DNA of 64,000 bases from Epiperipatus broadwayi (Eukaryota > Onychophora > Udeonychophora > Euonychophora > Peripatidae). Positions within the stretch are counted from its first letter, which is position 1; each line of letters starts with the position of its first letter. Shown here one piece after another: positions 22,417 through 36,523 of the stretch. The stretch lies in NCBI GenBank assembly GCA_028023455.1, contig JAQFVV010012405.1, positions 3,907,149 to 3,971,148 on the forward strand, in the 5' to 3' direction. Under the pieces are notes generated by a model that saw only the letters and a list, made by a program, of their open reading frames with translations, made no database searches and was not told where the DNA came from. The position numbers were made by a program, and so were the translations under genes.

Positions 22417-25150
22417 ATTTTTAAGTCTTTAGTATTGGCACAGTAAATTAAAATGAAAAACTATATTTTACTTTAAATTGACTGAACACTTACAGTTGAT
22501 ATATATTAAATCAAAGATTTTCACAGGCTACCTATTGTACCAGTCGAAAATGTATGTCCATCCAACAAGATTTAGAATCTAGGCAAAAGTACCCCGAATC
22601 CAATCATGCGCGAGATACACAGGTCAGGAGCAATCATGAATTCTAACCTATTTGCCCATTCCCCAAATCTATAACCTTATGAACAACACCTACGGTGATA
22701 CCACATAAATTCATTACATCCCAGCTCAGTGCTACAATGTTTTACATGAGACTCAACTGGTGATGATGATGAGAGATTGAGTGAACCCAAGATATTAAGT
22801 TATGAGTATACATAAATCTAAATATTAATAATGAAATTCGAACAACTGGATTAAGTTTAAAATATAAATATTTATTTTAACATAATTGATGATGAGTTTA
22901 TATATATATAATTGACTCTACGCTTATAAAACTGTTTTGATTATACACATTAAAGAATATTATTAAGATTATATTGATATTGACAAATATTAAGTTAGTG
23001 TGGCGGTTACAAGAGATGGATTTGTCGGAGTGGTTTGGTGGCAGTTTTATACATAAACATACATTTATAAAGATATAATCGAGTTTCGCTAATTAAAAAA
23101 TTTTAATACATAAGTTTATTGTTTTTATTTAGATATTTCATTTATAATTACAATGCTGATACATTTTGATTGGCAGTATAAAACATTATTTCTTTTATAT
23201 TTTTCAGCATTTAACGATGGGATATAGCAAAAACTCAATATTTGCGGGCAAAGTTTATTTCAGTAAAGGGGGAGGGCAGCTTTGTGATAAGTTGGGTTTA
23301 AACACCAACAAATAGAAAGAGAAAAACAGAACGTTTTATTATCGCATATTATTACGATTTTACTTTGCTAAACAGGCTGAAACTAACTGTAAGAAATGGC
23401 GGTGCTAGCATAATATCATCGAGAGGAAATGGCATGTTTGGCCAGTACAAGGTCATTCTCCAATTTTATATAATGATGGTACATTCCAGCTTTCCCTGAG
23501 ATGGTACAGGAAGAAAAGGGTTGGTAGGAAGATACTATAGGCAGGACCACGGCAAACTATACATTGCTTCATCTACTCTAACCTGGACAATCTAGAAGTA
23601 AACGTAGACTTCTTTATGATGAGGATACGAATGACGAAGCTTTGAATCCCTGGAGTGAGGTACAGGCAATTCAAAGCAGTATATAATATATATACTTGGA
23701 GGAGAGAATGACTAGCAAAATGATCATGATTCCCTGGAGTGATGGTACAGGCGAATCAGATCGAAGCCGTATGCGGCTTATAAATAATTAGATATATGCT
23801 AGCAATGCTATCATAATACTATAAAATTAATAAATTTAACTATTAAAGAAAAGCCTTAAATGGTCTAACAAATACGTGATAACATGCGAGTATAATGACC
23901 TACGTAATATAAAGTCATTGATTATAAATTAACTAGTATTAATAAAGCTTGCACTGCTCCCCACTTCCTGAATCAATATTTTAATACAGTAATTAAAAAA
24001 AACTCAAGGATGCAAATTACAAAATAAAGTTAAGTCGCCAGTCTTTGTGGCGATGATGATCAATAAGAAATTTTATAACACTAACGGACACCAATAGCCA
24101 TCCCGGATTGCAAAATGTTTATATGTTTCATATAAATTTACGACAAAACATTTAGATAAAAATATTCATTTAAAATATAACCCAAACTTACGAAGTAGTT
24201 AAAATAATTAATAAGAACTCATTTTAATTCCCCACCCCTTCCCTGTTTAATAGAAGTTCATAAGATTAAGTTTTTTAGTGGCATTTATAAATAAAGGAAG
24301 AAAAATAAAAAATATTCATAAACTTAAATCATAACCGCACCAACTAATAAAAATAATAATAAGCGTGAGTTGGATGAATTAATAATTAGGCAGCAAAGAA
24401 TTGATATAAACGGTTAACAAAGCTTTAAGAAAACATTAAATATAATGAAATTATTAGCTTACAAATTAAATTACATAGTTAAAAGTGGATAAGGCAGTTA
24501 TATAGTCCTTGGCTGGTTACCTCAGGATTCTTTGGAAGCACGGCGAATCTGCTGCGGCAGGCGGCATTCTTTGGGGCTAAATTGCGGCAAGGCTTGGCTG
24601 AAGACAGCAGATGGCAAATTGGTTCTCCCAAATTTCAAATGGACATGAAGTCACCTAGCAATGAGTGACCCAACTCTAACATAATAGATTTTTAGCTTTA
24701 TTTATATCAGTTTTTGGCCCCTTAGAGAAAACTTATTCCAAAATAGATTTCCTGCCTTTAATGGATCTCTATCTTAGGAGAATCTTTGCTCTATTGTTAG
24801 TAAAGATTCAGTTTTAAGATAACTGTCTAAAATCAATTCAAATCAATTTCCTGCTTGGAAATGGATATGAATAAAACAATATTAATAGCTAAATAAAATG
24901 CATTAGCTTTGTTTTAGCTTTTACTTTTTAAATTTTAATTTACAATTTCCTGGTTTAAAATCATAAGACAAACTCCCCACCCCTTTAATTATTTCAGACA
25001 GTTATCTTGAATTTACATTTTATTTTATGAAAAAGAAAATTATAAGGTATTAAAATATATAAATACAATTTTTAAAAAATACAAAATTACCTAATATTTT
25101 TAATTACGTATATACGCTACTATAATATACGTTTTACAAAAAAAAAAAAA
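22417..25150. other. Less AT-rich block without a recognised gene
   Basis: Base composition is visibly less AT-biased in patches (22540-22760, 23000-23800, 24500-24660). A motif like CTGGAGTGATGGTACAGG occurs three times (about 23493-23510, 23648-23666, 23732-23751). Around 24540-24600 there is a GC-rich run with repeated GCGGCA. I found no conserved protein domain on either strand. In particular I found no acidic catalytic half for the transposase exon at 27.4 kb. Confidence 0.5.
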
Positions 25151-25156
25151 TGATGA

Positions 25157-25475
25157 CACGTGGACAGTGGTAAAAGCGTGAAACTCAACCTTGAACTAAG
25201 GTTGACTGTTTTATTATATAAATGAAATATTGCTATGACGTCATTAGCCTGAAGGTATACTACTCTAACCACCCGATTTTTAAGATAACGTCACCTAGTG
25301 ATTTGCGGACAAATGTAATCGCTAAAATTTTTCGGCATATCACGTGGTGACGTTACGTCAAAGATCGCTAGATTAGAATAGGATGCCCTCAGGGTAATGT
25401 CGTCATAGAAATGAAGAGCGAGGGAAAGGCACGTGGTACAGGGTCATGAGGTCAAAACGGAGAAAAAAGCACGTG
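25157..25475. promoter_or_regulatory. Cluster of ACGT-core palindromes (E-box and CRE-like)
   Basis: CACGTG occurs at 25157-25162, 25341-25346, 25430-25435 and 25470-25475. The last two lie in a direct repeat CACGTGGTACAG. TGACGTCA is at 25236-25243, and ACGTCA/TGACGT half-sites are at 25288-25293, 25348-25353 and 25355-25360. This density is unusual in such AT-rich DNA. It lies in or beside a fold-back (25225-25413), so it could reflect element ends instead of a promoter. Confidence 0.4.
25225..25413. mobile_element. Fold-back MITE-like element with ACGTCA-rich arms
   Basis: The left arm (TTGCTATGACGTCATTAGCC, then TGAAGG, CTAACCACCCGAT, ATAACGTCACC and GTGAT) is matched by the reverse complement of the right arm, which reads TTCTATGACGACATTACCC, TGAGGG and GTAACGTCACC, then GTGAT. 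Arms are about 80 bp around a loop of about 35 bp. The outer end sequence also appears, inverted, at about 28193-28225 and 28330-28370, so these share a family. Confidence 0.72.
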
Positions 25476-25527
25476 GTACAGAATAATGCCAGCGGCATCC
25501 ATCATGAAAAAAAAATGGTAAAATTAA

Positions 25528-26000
25528 TAAATAGGACACAAAATAGAGTGATATGCGGCAAAAAAAGATTAAAAATAATATATACATCATGAATAATTAA
25601 CTAAAATTGGACGCAAAATATGAAAATGTAAGATAAATATCACTACAAAATTAATAAGTAAAAACTGCGAGTCCACAAATCCTAAAAAAAAAAATTAACA
25701 AATAGGACACAAAATAGTGATATGCGGCAAAAAAAGGTTAAAAGTAATATATACATCATGAATAATTAACTAAAATTGGACGCAAAATAGGAAAATGTAA
25801 GATAAATATCACTACAAAATTAATAAGTAAAAACTGCGAGTCCACAAATCCTGAAAAAAAAAATTAATAAATAGGACACAAAATAGAGTGATATGTGGCA
25901 AAAAAAAAGTTAAAAGTAATATAAGCATCATGAATAATTAACTAAAATTGGACGCAAAATAGGAAAATGTAAGATAAATATCACTACCAAATTAATAAGT
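25528..26000. repeat. Tandem array 1, about 167-bp unit, three copies
   Basis: Each unit contains AATAGGACACAAAATAG, GTGATATGCGGCAAAAAA, ATCATGAATAATTAACTA, TTGGACGCAAAATA and AAAAACTGCGAGTCCACAA. Units begin near 25528, 25695 and 25862, and the third loses its end. Near-identity between units points to recent duplication or homogenisation. Confidence 0.9.
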
Positions 26001-26039
26001 CATCTTAAAAGTACTATATAAATTTTAAAAAACTTATCA

Positions 26040-27310
26040 TAAAGTGAAAACTGCGAATCTACAAATAACTGCGAGTCTACAAATATTAATTTTCTTTTTT
26101 AAAAAACGTATCTTAAAGTGTGAGTCCTGAAGTAATAATTCTGCAAGTATTCAAATAATTTTGTCGTCTTAAAAAAACCTATCAAAGTGAAAACTGCGAG
26201 TCTACAAATATTAATTTTCTTTTTTAAAAATGTATCTTAAAGTGCGAGTCCTGAAGTAATAATTCTGCAAATATTCAAATAATTTTGTCGTCTTAAAAAA
26301 ACCTATCATAAAGTGAAAACTGTGAGTCTACAAATATTAATTTTGTCTTTTTTAAAAAACATATAAAGTGCGAGTCCTGAATTAATAATTCTGCAAGTAT
26401 TCAAATAATAATTTTGTCGTCTTAAAAAATCCTATCATAAAGTGAAAACTGCGAGTCTACAAATATTAATTTTGTCTTTTTTAAAAAATGTATAAAGTGC
26501 GAGTCCTGAATTAATAATTCTGCAAGTATTCAAATAATAATTTTGTCGTCTTAAAAAAACCTATCGTAAAGTGAAAACTGCGAGTCTACAAATATTAATT
26601 TTGTCTTTTTCAAAAAACGTATAAAGTGTGAGTCCTGAATTAATAATTCTGCAAGTATTCAAATAATAATTTTGTCGTCTTAAAAAAACCTATCATAAAG
26701 TGAAAACTGCGAGTCTACAAATATTAATTTTGTCTTTTTTAAAAAACATATAAAGTGCGAGTCCTGAATTAATAATTCTGCAAGTATTCAAATAATAATT
26801 TTGTCATCTTAAAAAAACCTATCATAAAGTGAACACTGCGAGTCTACAAATATTAATTTTCTTTTTTAAAAAACGTATCTTAAAGTGCGAGTCCTGAAGT
26901 AATAATTCTGCAAGTATTCAAATAATTTTGTCGTCTTAAAAAAACCTATCATAAAGTGAAAACTGCAAGTCTACAAATATTAATTTTATCTTTTTTAAAA
27001 AATGCAAAATAGAAAAATGTAAGATAAACGCAAAATAGAAAATAGGAAAATGTAAGATAAATATCACTACAAAATTAATGTCATCTTAAAAGTACTATAT
27101 AAATTTAAAAAAACCTATCATAAAGGAAAACTGCGAATCTACAAATAACTGCGAGTCTACAAATATTAATTTTGTCTTCTTTAAAAAACGTGTCATAAAG
27201 TGCGAGTCCAGAAGTAATAATTCTGCAAGTATTCAAATAATTTTGTCTTTTTTAAAAAAACACATCATAAAGTGAAAACTGTGAGTCCACAAATCATAAT
27301 TAATCATAAT
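26040..27310. repeat. Tandem array 2, about 128-bp higher-order unit, eight to ten copies
   Basis: Each unit has two related halves. One carries GTGAAAACTGCGAGTCTAC and AATATTAATTTTGTC. The other carries AAAGTGCGAGTCCTGAA, TAATTCTGCAAGTATTC and ATTTTGTCGTCTTAAAA. The CTGCGAGTC landmarks recur near 26191, 26317, 26446, 26574, 26704, 26836 and 26964. The GCGAGTC core is shared with array 1. Near 27000-27080 the ATGTAAGATAAATATCACTAC piece of array 1 reappears, so the two arrays share ancestry. Confidence 0.9.
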
Positions 27311-27435
27311 TCAGTCATCTTAAAAGTACTATATAAATGTATGAATTTTTTTTTAGTGGAAATAACTACGAATAAAAACTACTGTAATTTATAAGGAAAA
27401 TAAAAGATGAATATCACAACAAAATGCGTACTTAC

Positions 27436-27857
27436 CCTCCGATTTTCCGCCTTTCATTATGTAACAGCTTCCATGCACATACTTCACAGAGATAGTTGTT
27501 CCAGTCAATCACAGTCTTGCCCGCCATTTCTAACTGGTCAGCACAAAATAGGATAGATGTTAATTCTCTGGACCAACAATATATAAAATGGAGAGCCGTT
27601 ACGAAGGATATTCTGGAGCCTTCAAACCACGTGCCTTTTCTTATGGGAGTTTTTTTTCAGACAATCTTTCAAATTGCACCGCCACTGTTTTTCAGTACCA
27701 TGGATGTACTTCTTCATCTCATGGCCATTTTCGCACAATTTCACGTGGTGTAAAACTCCTTCTTGTTGGAAGAAAGCTATCGCCTCTTCTTCACATTTTG
27801 GGAGATCCCACAACTTCAGATCTCTTGTTTCAATATTAGCCATTTCTAAATTGACGT
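27436..27857 (-). pseudogene. IS1595/Merlin-type transposase, N-terminal exon with homopolymer frameshift
   Basis: The exon encodes the N-terminal half of an ISXO2/IS1595-like DDE transposase, the group that includes eukaryotic Merlin. From the Met codon (27841-27843 on the plus strand) it shows a helical N-terminus (EEEAIAFFQQEGVLHH), a zinc-ribbon-like CENGH and WRCNLKDC pair, and a small break. In the next frame come KGTWFEGS, FIYCWSRELTS, QLEM and DWNNYLCEVCAWKLL, all hallmark blocks of this family. The break is in a run of eight A (eight T on the plus strand near 27650): one base fewer would restore the frame. Upstream is a pyrimidine-rich acceptor ending TTTTTAG before 27857. Downstream GGAGG is followed by GTAAGT, a strong donor at 27434-27435, phase 2, right where the family has GG-P-G before the first catalytic acid. 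The DDE half is not visible in the window. It could be a transposon relic, a domesticated gene exon or an assembly indel. Confidence 0.8.
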
Positions 27858-28119
27858 CTAAAAATGGAAAATCCGGAAAATTAATAAAATATAAAATACA
27901 TCCACTTAATATCATAGAAGAAATAACATGTAAATTACTTACAATTGTTGAGAAAGTAATGATTTCTTTTAAAAAAATGGTAAAAAAATTGCTGAACTAT
28001 TAAAACACTGAAAATGAAATCACTGAAAAAAAACGCTGCTGCACTGAAAAAAACGATGCAACAAATAGGAAGAAATCCACTTTTAAATCTCGCGGATCGA
28101 AAAAAATCTCGTGGATGAA

Positions 28120-28375
28120 AAAATCAAATCTCTCAAATTAGTCATATCAGCGTCTCATGTGTTCTTCCGACGACACAAAGATCAGATAATTACAGCTGTA
28201 TGCCTTCAGGCTTATGATGTCATAGCAAGGTAACAAAAAATAAAATCTCTAGAATTAGTCATGTCAGTCTCTTCGTTGCCATGACAACGTTCATGTGTTC
28301 TTCCGACGACGCAAATATCGGATAATTACAGTTGTGTGCCTTCAGGCAAATTACGTCATAGCAAGGTAAATACTG
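28120..28375. repeat. Tandem duplication, about 125-bp unit, two copies
   Basis: Two units (about 28120-28225 and 28245-28375) share AATTAGTCAT, CATGTGTTCTTCCGACGAC, GATAATTACAG, TGTGTGCCTTCAGGC-like and GTCATAGCAAGGTAA. Each ends with a sequence that is the reverse complement of the outer end of the 25.2-kb fold-back. It lies upstream (5') of the minus-strand transposase exon, so it might be element end or promoter-proximal sequence. Confidence 0.8.

Positions 28376-31354
<2,979 letters not shown>

Positions 31355-31446
<92 letters not shown>
31355..31446. repeat. (TA)n microsatellite, about 46 units
   Basis: This is an uninterrupted TA dinucleotide run of about 92 bp. It is self-complementary and can form a cruciform. 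Confidence 0.97.
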
Positions 31447-31451
<5 letters not shown>

Positions 31452-32351
31452 ATTCTTCAGAAAACTCATGGACTCTCTGCATAAGATGGTCCCTTCTAAA
31501 CAATAGACTGGCTTATGACTATTATAAAAGATATAGTCCAGGTAAATGTTAGCCTATAGTGAGCTTCCTTCAGTCTCTATGCTGTCTAATACACACATAT
31601 ATATTGACTATGGAGAACACAGAATTGGGTCTTGCTTTCATGTGAATCCAAACTCTACCATTGCTGTACAAGCCTTTAGGTATAACTTCATGATAATGAT
31701 AACTCTGTCACAAGCTGTAAAACTGTAAAAACTCTCCCTATTCTTTTTTTCTACCATTTTATAGTCAGGGTGAAAAAAACAATGCAGTAATTAAAAACAA
31801 GGCTTCCCTATCTTGATTGAACAAAGTTAATGACTCTTTTCCATTTAACTTAATCCTTTCAAAAACAATCTTGTAGGACCTTTATCAAAATGTTATATAA
31901 GCTTTAATTAAAAAAGAATTTAATGTGGTCAAAATAGATAGTGGAATTTTATAATTACCAGTATATATCTATTTTAACACAAAACATGCTTGTTTTAATT
32001 TCAAAATCAGAATTAATAAAACATTAATTAGACCTTTTCAAATGTTTAATTTTTAATAAAATAATTTTTAAATTCAAAATTATTTAATTCTTAACTATTA
32101 TTCCAGAGTAATATAGAAAATTTATTTAAAAAATGTTTATTTCTACTTTTTCTTTCAACTTTACATATATATATATATGTGCACACCCATTACTATAATG
32201 GTCTAAATATACATATCACTAGATATTTCTGCTAATAGTTAAATGATATACCCCTTACATATATATGTATATATTATAAAAGAACTTAATATATACAATT
32301 TTACTTTAAATCAGTATCACACATTTCTCCAGTAAGTTAATATATATATAT
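31447..32351. other. AT-rich DNA without a recognised gene
   Basis: The open frame 31546-31728 has no recognisable motif. No element boundaries were seen. Confidence 0.4.
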
Positions 32352-32727
32352 ACTCTTAATGTATATTTTATATTTAATATGTCTACATTTTTATATATGT
32401 ATAATAAATCAGTAACTAAGTTTTCTATTTAAAATTGTTTGATAGTTTTTATTTTTATTTAAAACAGTTGTTTAAAAAAAATGCTAAAAAATAAAATCTG
32501 TGATCATTGTTTTAAATAATTAAATAATTATCACAAGTTTTATTTTTTAACTTTTTGCAATTGTTTACATAATGCAAGTTTTCTAGATTAGCTTTTTTTT
32601 TTAAAAAAAAATGTTTTAAAATAAAAATAAAAACTATCAAACAATTTTAAATAGAAAACTTAGTTACTGATTTATTATACATATGTAATTATGTATATAT
32701 ACTAAATATAATACACACATTAAGAGA
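32352..32727. mobile_element. Fold-back element, about 376 bp
   Basis: The left arm (about 32352-32480) contains CTCTTAATGTATA, ATAATAAATCAGTAACTAAG and TTTTCTATTTAAAATTGTTTG. The right arm (about 32600-32727) carries the reverse complements and ends in ACATTAAGAG. The spacer of about 120 bp is very AT-rich. It is non-coding. Confidence 0.82.
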
Positions 32728-33651
32728 TTAAATGTTTAAAAATGTTATAAATTAGAAGAAAAAATATGTCTATTGCCCACTTGTGGTTATTATTTAAAAC
32801 AAATCAAAGTTCTAAAAATAATTGTTAACTGTGAGATGTGAAGTTATTGAAATTTTAAATATTCCCCCTCTGTTCCATATCTATGAAACTAATTGACATA
32901 CTGAAAAGATAAGTATTTGAAATGAATTAGGCTAATATAATTTAGTTGTATACCAACCAATTTTTAAACAATTTTATTGAATTTAAATATATTAAACCTT
33001 GTTCATAAAATTAAATTCTAACATGAAAAAAAATCAAAAGTTACCAAACAAACAAACAAACAAACCATTTTCCAACTTCAGTAAAAGCAGTTTAAATTTA
33101 TTTTTTCAGAATTATTAAAACAAAATAAAGTCTTTACAAGCAATATTTATTTCTTAATACCTAATTTCAAATTTATAGATTAATTTCAATACTACTTAAT
33201 TGTATACAATAATATTTACAATAGTTATGGCTTTAATAAATGATTTCATGGAAGATAATTTTATTCAACATTAAAAATGCAAATAGTTACTTCCTGTTTT
33301 CTTTTATCATATAAATATGAATTTTAGCTAATTGCTTCACAGTATTTTAATTATTTTTGCTTAATTATAACAAAAATTTGGGGTTAAATCCTTAAAAATA
33401 AATTAAAAAATTGGAAAAGTAATGTTATAGTGGAAAGAGAACATAAATTCTTTTTGTTTTATTTTAATTTTTGCTTTTTTCACCATAAACATATCTTATA
33501 TAGTGGCTAATATTGTAGTGTTAATTTCACAATAATCATATTTCATGAGTTGGATAACTAAGCAATAGTTTTGATGTATCATTACACATATTATTTTTGA
33601 TTGTTGCATACATGATTTTCAATAGTCTAACTGTCCTCTCTAATTACTAAT
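32728..33651. other. AT-rich DNA without a recognised gene
   Basis: No recognisable feature was seen, apart from a short CAAA tetranucleotide run near 33048-33065. Confidence 0.4.
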
Positions 33652-33665
33652 GCTTATGCAATACC

Positions 33666-33709
<44 letters not shown>

Positions 33710-33734
33710 TATATGCATAAGCAGTCATTAATGC

Positions 33735-33770
<36 letters not shown>

Positions 33771-33781
33771 TTAATGACTGC
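33652..33781. repeat. Twin adjacent (TA)n hairpins
   Basis: Hairpin 1 (33652-33722) has arms GCTTATGCAATACCAT and ATGGTATATGCATAAGC around a (TA)n core. Hairpin 2 (33721-33781) has perfect arms GCAGTCATTAATGCAT and ATGCATTAATGACTGC around a second (TA)n core. The two share the GC at 33721-33722. Confidence 0.92.
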
Positions 33782-34269
33782 AAGGGGATATTTAAACAAG
33801 TAACTAAAAGAAGCCCCTGTAATTTCTTTTAGAGATCTTAAAGAATTATGCTGGGCAAATATGAATCCATAAAGAACCACACAGCAAAATGTTTAATGTT
33901 CATTTCATACTCTAGTATGGTTGCAGCCATTGATATTTTATGATGTAATTATATAGTAAACAAACATGTATGGATTATTAACCAACACACATCATCCATC
34001 ATAGTATGTTTATTGCCTTTTAACGTCTGACTTTAAGATAAAAAACCATTGATTTTCTTTTTAGTTGAGTGATAGTTCTTAACTGAAATGTCAGTTAAGA
34101 TATGTTGAAGACAGAATGAATATGTGTGAATAAGCTCTTTTTTAAAATAGATATTTACAATCATGTCAGACAAAACAAAAATATGGCTCTTATTTCCAGA
34201 ATGCTATAAAACTCAGCCAAGGCAGTAAAGTAAAAGTGAAAAGTGCTAAGGATTCTCTGATTGCACATT
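33782..34269. other. AT-rich DNA without a recognised gene
   Basis: No recognisable feature was seen. Confidence 0.4.
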
Positions 34270-35510
34270 TAGTCTGTCATCTAATGACAGTTCTTTTATT
34301 TAGGTACAAACAACTGCAAATCATTTTCAAGTGAACAACAGTGCACAATTAAATGGAGTATTATTGGACATTATAAAGTTAAAGGAAAGGATGAGATAAT
34401 TAATTTAAAAAGTGAACATACTATAAAGGCATAAATATTGAAAGCACAAGTTGAAATGGGATTTATTATAAATAAATAAAAACAACATTGTAGAAATTGT
34501 GATATATCAGATAGAATGGCAAGATTAGTTATTCATCTTAATGGGATACCAAAGACAAACATGCCCAAACAATTTTTCATTGTGATGAAGATCTAGAGGA
34601 TTTTTTATATGAATGTAAAAATGCTTTTAATCAGACCAAATTGCCATGGTAGACATTAATGCTAGAACTGATAAATAACTGAAATATGAGTACTATAGTT
34701 AAATGTGGTTATGCCAATAAAAAAGAGACAGTATATATATATATATTTGTGGAGTTTATATATGGGCAAAAGTTATTATGTGGTTATGCCAATAAAAAAG
34801 AGACAGTATATATATATATATTTGTGGAGTTTATAATGGGAAAAAACCTGTATATTATAATTTATTTAATGTTTTAAAAAATTATAAATAGCAATGGACA
34901 TGGAAGCATCCAAATGAAGATACAGCAGAAAATGATTATATTTTTAACTAATCAAGATTATAATGTTCTTAATAGGTTCAACACACAAAGTAATCAATTA
35001 GGAATATGTAGGATGTGTGTTAATACAATGCTAAAAAGACAAAATTGTTAAGAGAAACAGTATTAATAATTGATATTCCTAATACTAATACACTATTAAG
35101 AATTGCAAAAAAGATAGCTGATACAAAAAAGCCACAACTTATCAGAAAACTGTCTACTGAGACAAGATAATGTATGAAGAGAAAGAAACAATATGAAATT
35201 TTTTAAAAATGATCCATTAAAAAAAATTGAATATCTAGAGTTTTGTAAAATAATGCAAAATAGATAACAATGATATAAAAAAAACATAATTGTGAATTTG
35301 AAAGAAAAGTTATAGAGGAGAATAAAAATCTCAAAAGTGTAAGACCACATCTTGGTATTGGAAAGAAAGTTATTTATGCAATAAGAAAAAATATGGCAAT
35401 ATTATTTAAAAAAGAGATGATATCATGAAATGTGGGGAAATGTTCTAGAAAGAATTATGTAGTAATAAAGAACGAGAAACCAAATATCCATTATGTCAAA
35501 TGAAAATTAT
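34270..35510 (+). mobile_element. RTE LINE copy, endonuclease to early RT, heavily decayed
   Basis: This copy reaches further 5' in the endonuclease than the one at 2.1 kb. Pieces in order are a region like TIKWSIIGHYKVKGKDEI (34350-34400), SEHTI, GFIINK (about 34460), a decayed VYAPTS region (about 34550-34580) and GTGGTTATGCCAATAAAAA (the GYGNRNK region). Then come AGCAATGGACATGGAAGCA at 34892 (the KWTWKHPN region), TAATGTTCTTAATAGGTTCA (the NVLNKF region) and AAAGAGATGATATCATGAA at 35412 (RT spacer). Many stops and frameshifts are present. A 75-bp internal duplication lies at 34704-34853. Confidence 0.8.
34704..34853 (+). repeat. 75-bp tandem duplication inside the decayed LINE
   Basis: TGTGGTTATGCCAATAAAAA and the following (TA)n and TTTGTGGAGTTTAT sequence are repeated with a period of exactly 75 bp (starts 34704 and 34779). 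The two copies are almost identical, while the surrounding LINE is badly decayed. The duplication is therefore much younger than the insertion. Confidence 0.92.
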
Positions 35511-36523
35511 ATTCATTCTGAAAGTAGATAGTTCTCTACTGAATCTTTTGTGTATTGTTTGCAGTCGTATTGTTTAAATTTTAGAAATTTGAAATTAAAT
35601 ATCATCTAAAAAATCATTAGGTTTGTATATGATATACTATAAATCCAATAATTAGTTATTACATAATTATAATTTATAGATTTATTTCCCATGATTTCAG
35701 GAAAGATAAAAAAATATTAATTTGAATTTGTAAATTTCATGCAAATTTGCTTATATAAACACCATTAAGAATCATCTCTCAATCAGTGTTCTAGCATTTT
35801 GTGAATTCAGTGATTACACAGACAGTCGAGTAATTTTCACTCAATTTGTTACCGACTTAATTTTTTTATAAATGCTTTATTCTATTTTTTTGTTGTTGTT
35901 AATTATTTTCGATGTGCTAATCTGTGTGCTTTTATATTAAATTATGAGCAAGTATGTATATATGTTAAACACTTATACAGCATAGGATTTACTATTATCT
36001 ACAGGTTTAGGTATCTGCAGTTTGGCTGGGAATCAAATGCAGTGGATACAGGAGACGTAACATACTTATCAAGTAATTATTCTAGAATTTTAAGATTTAT
36101 TGTAAACTAATAATTTTAATACTTATATTTTCTGTGGTCTATGAAGAGAAAGATTTATTGTGATTATCCTTGCTGTGATCAAGTAATAGAAACCCTTCTT
36201 CACTTCATGATCGATAATTTACCATTACTTTTTCTGAGTAATTAAAATCATATTCAAGATTTATAACTAATAAATATAGATATAACAAATTACAGTAAAA
36301 CAGTATGAGTTTAGATATTATTTTAATAAAGATAAATAATTTATCACTTAATAGAAACATAGACAACTTCATGTCCATAACTAGATTCAAATCTGGGTCC
36401 GGTAAAAGTTGCAAAATTTTTTGGTTCTAATCAAATTTATGCATTCTTTTCAGATAACCAGATCACATCCTTCTATTTAACCATAGAATATTAATCAGTA
36501 AGTGGGTATTTAATTATTCTTAT
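35511..36523. other. AT-rich DNA without a recognised gene
   Basis: No recognisable feature was seen. Confidence 0.4.

Noticed and set aside
22740-22790. Another RTE LINE 3' tail (GGTGATGATGATGAGAGATTG)
   Set aside because: The preceding sequence does not match the LINE C-terminal coding region, so it is only a short GAT repeat.
24500-24660. GC-rich segment as a coding exon
   Set aside because: All frames contain stops within short distances and no conserved protein motif was found on either strand.
25528-27310. CRISPR array
   Set aside because: Whole 128-167 bp units are repeated with no unique spacers, and the genome is eukaryotic.
27496-28003. Plus-strand open frames over the transposase exon
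   Set aside because: They are antisense shadows. All conserved motifs are on the minus strand.
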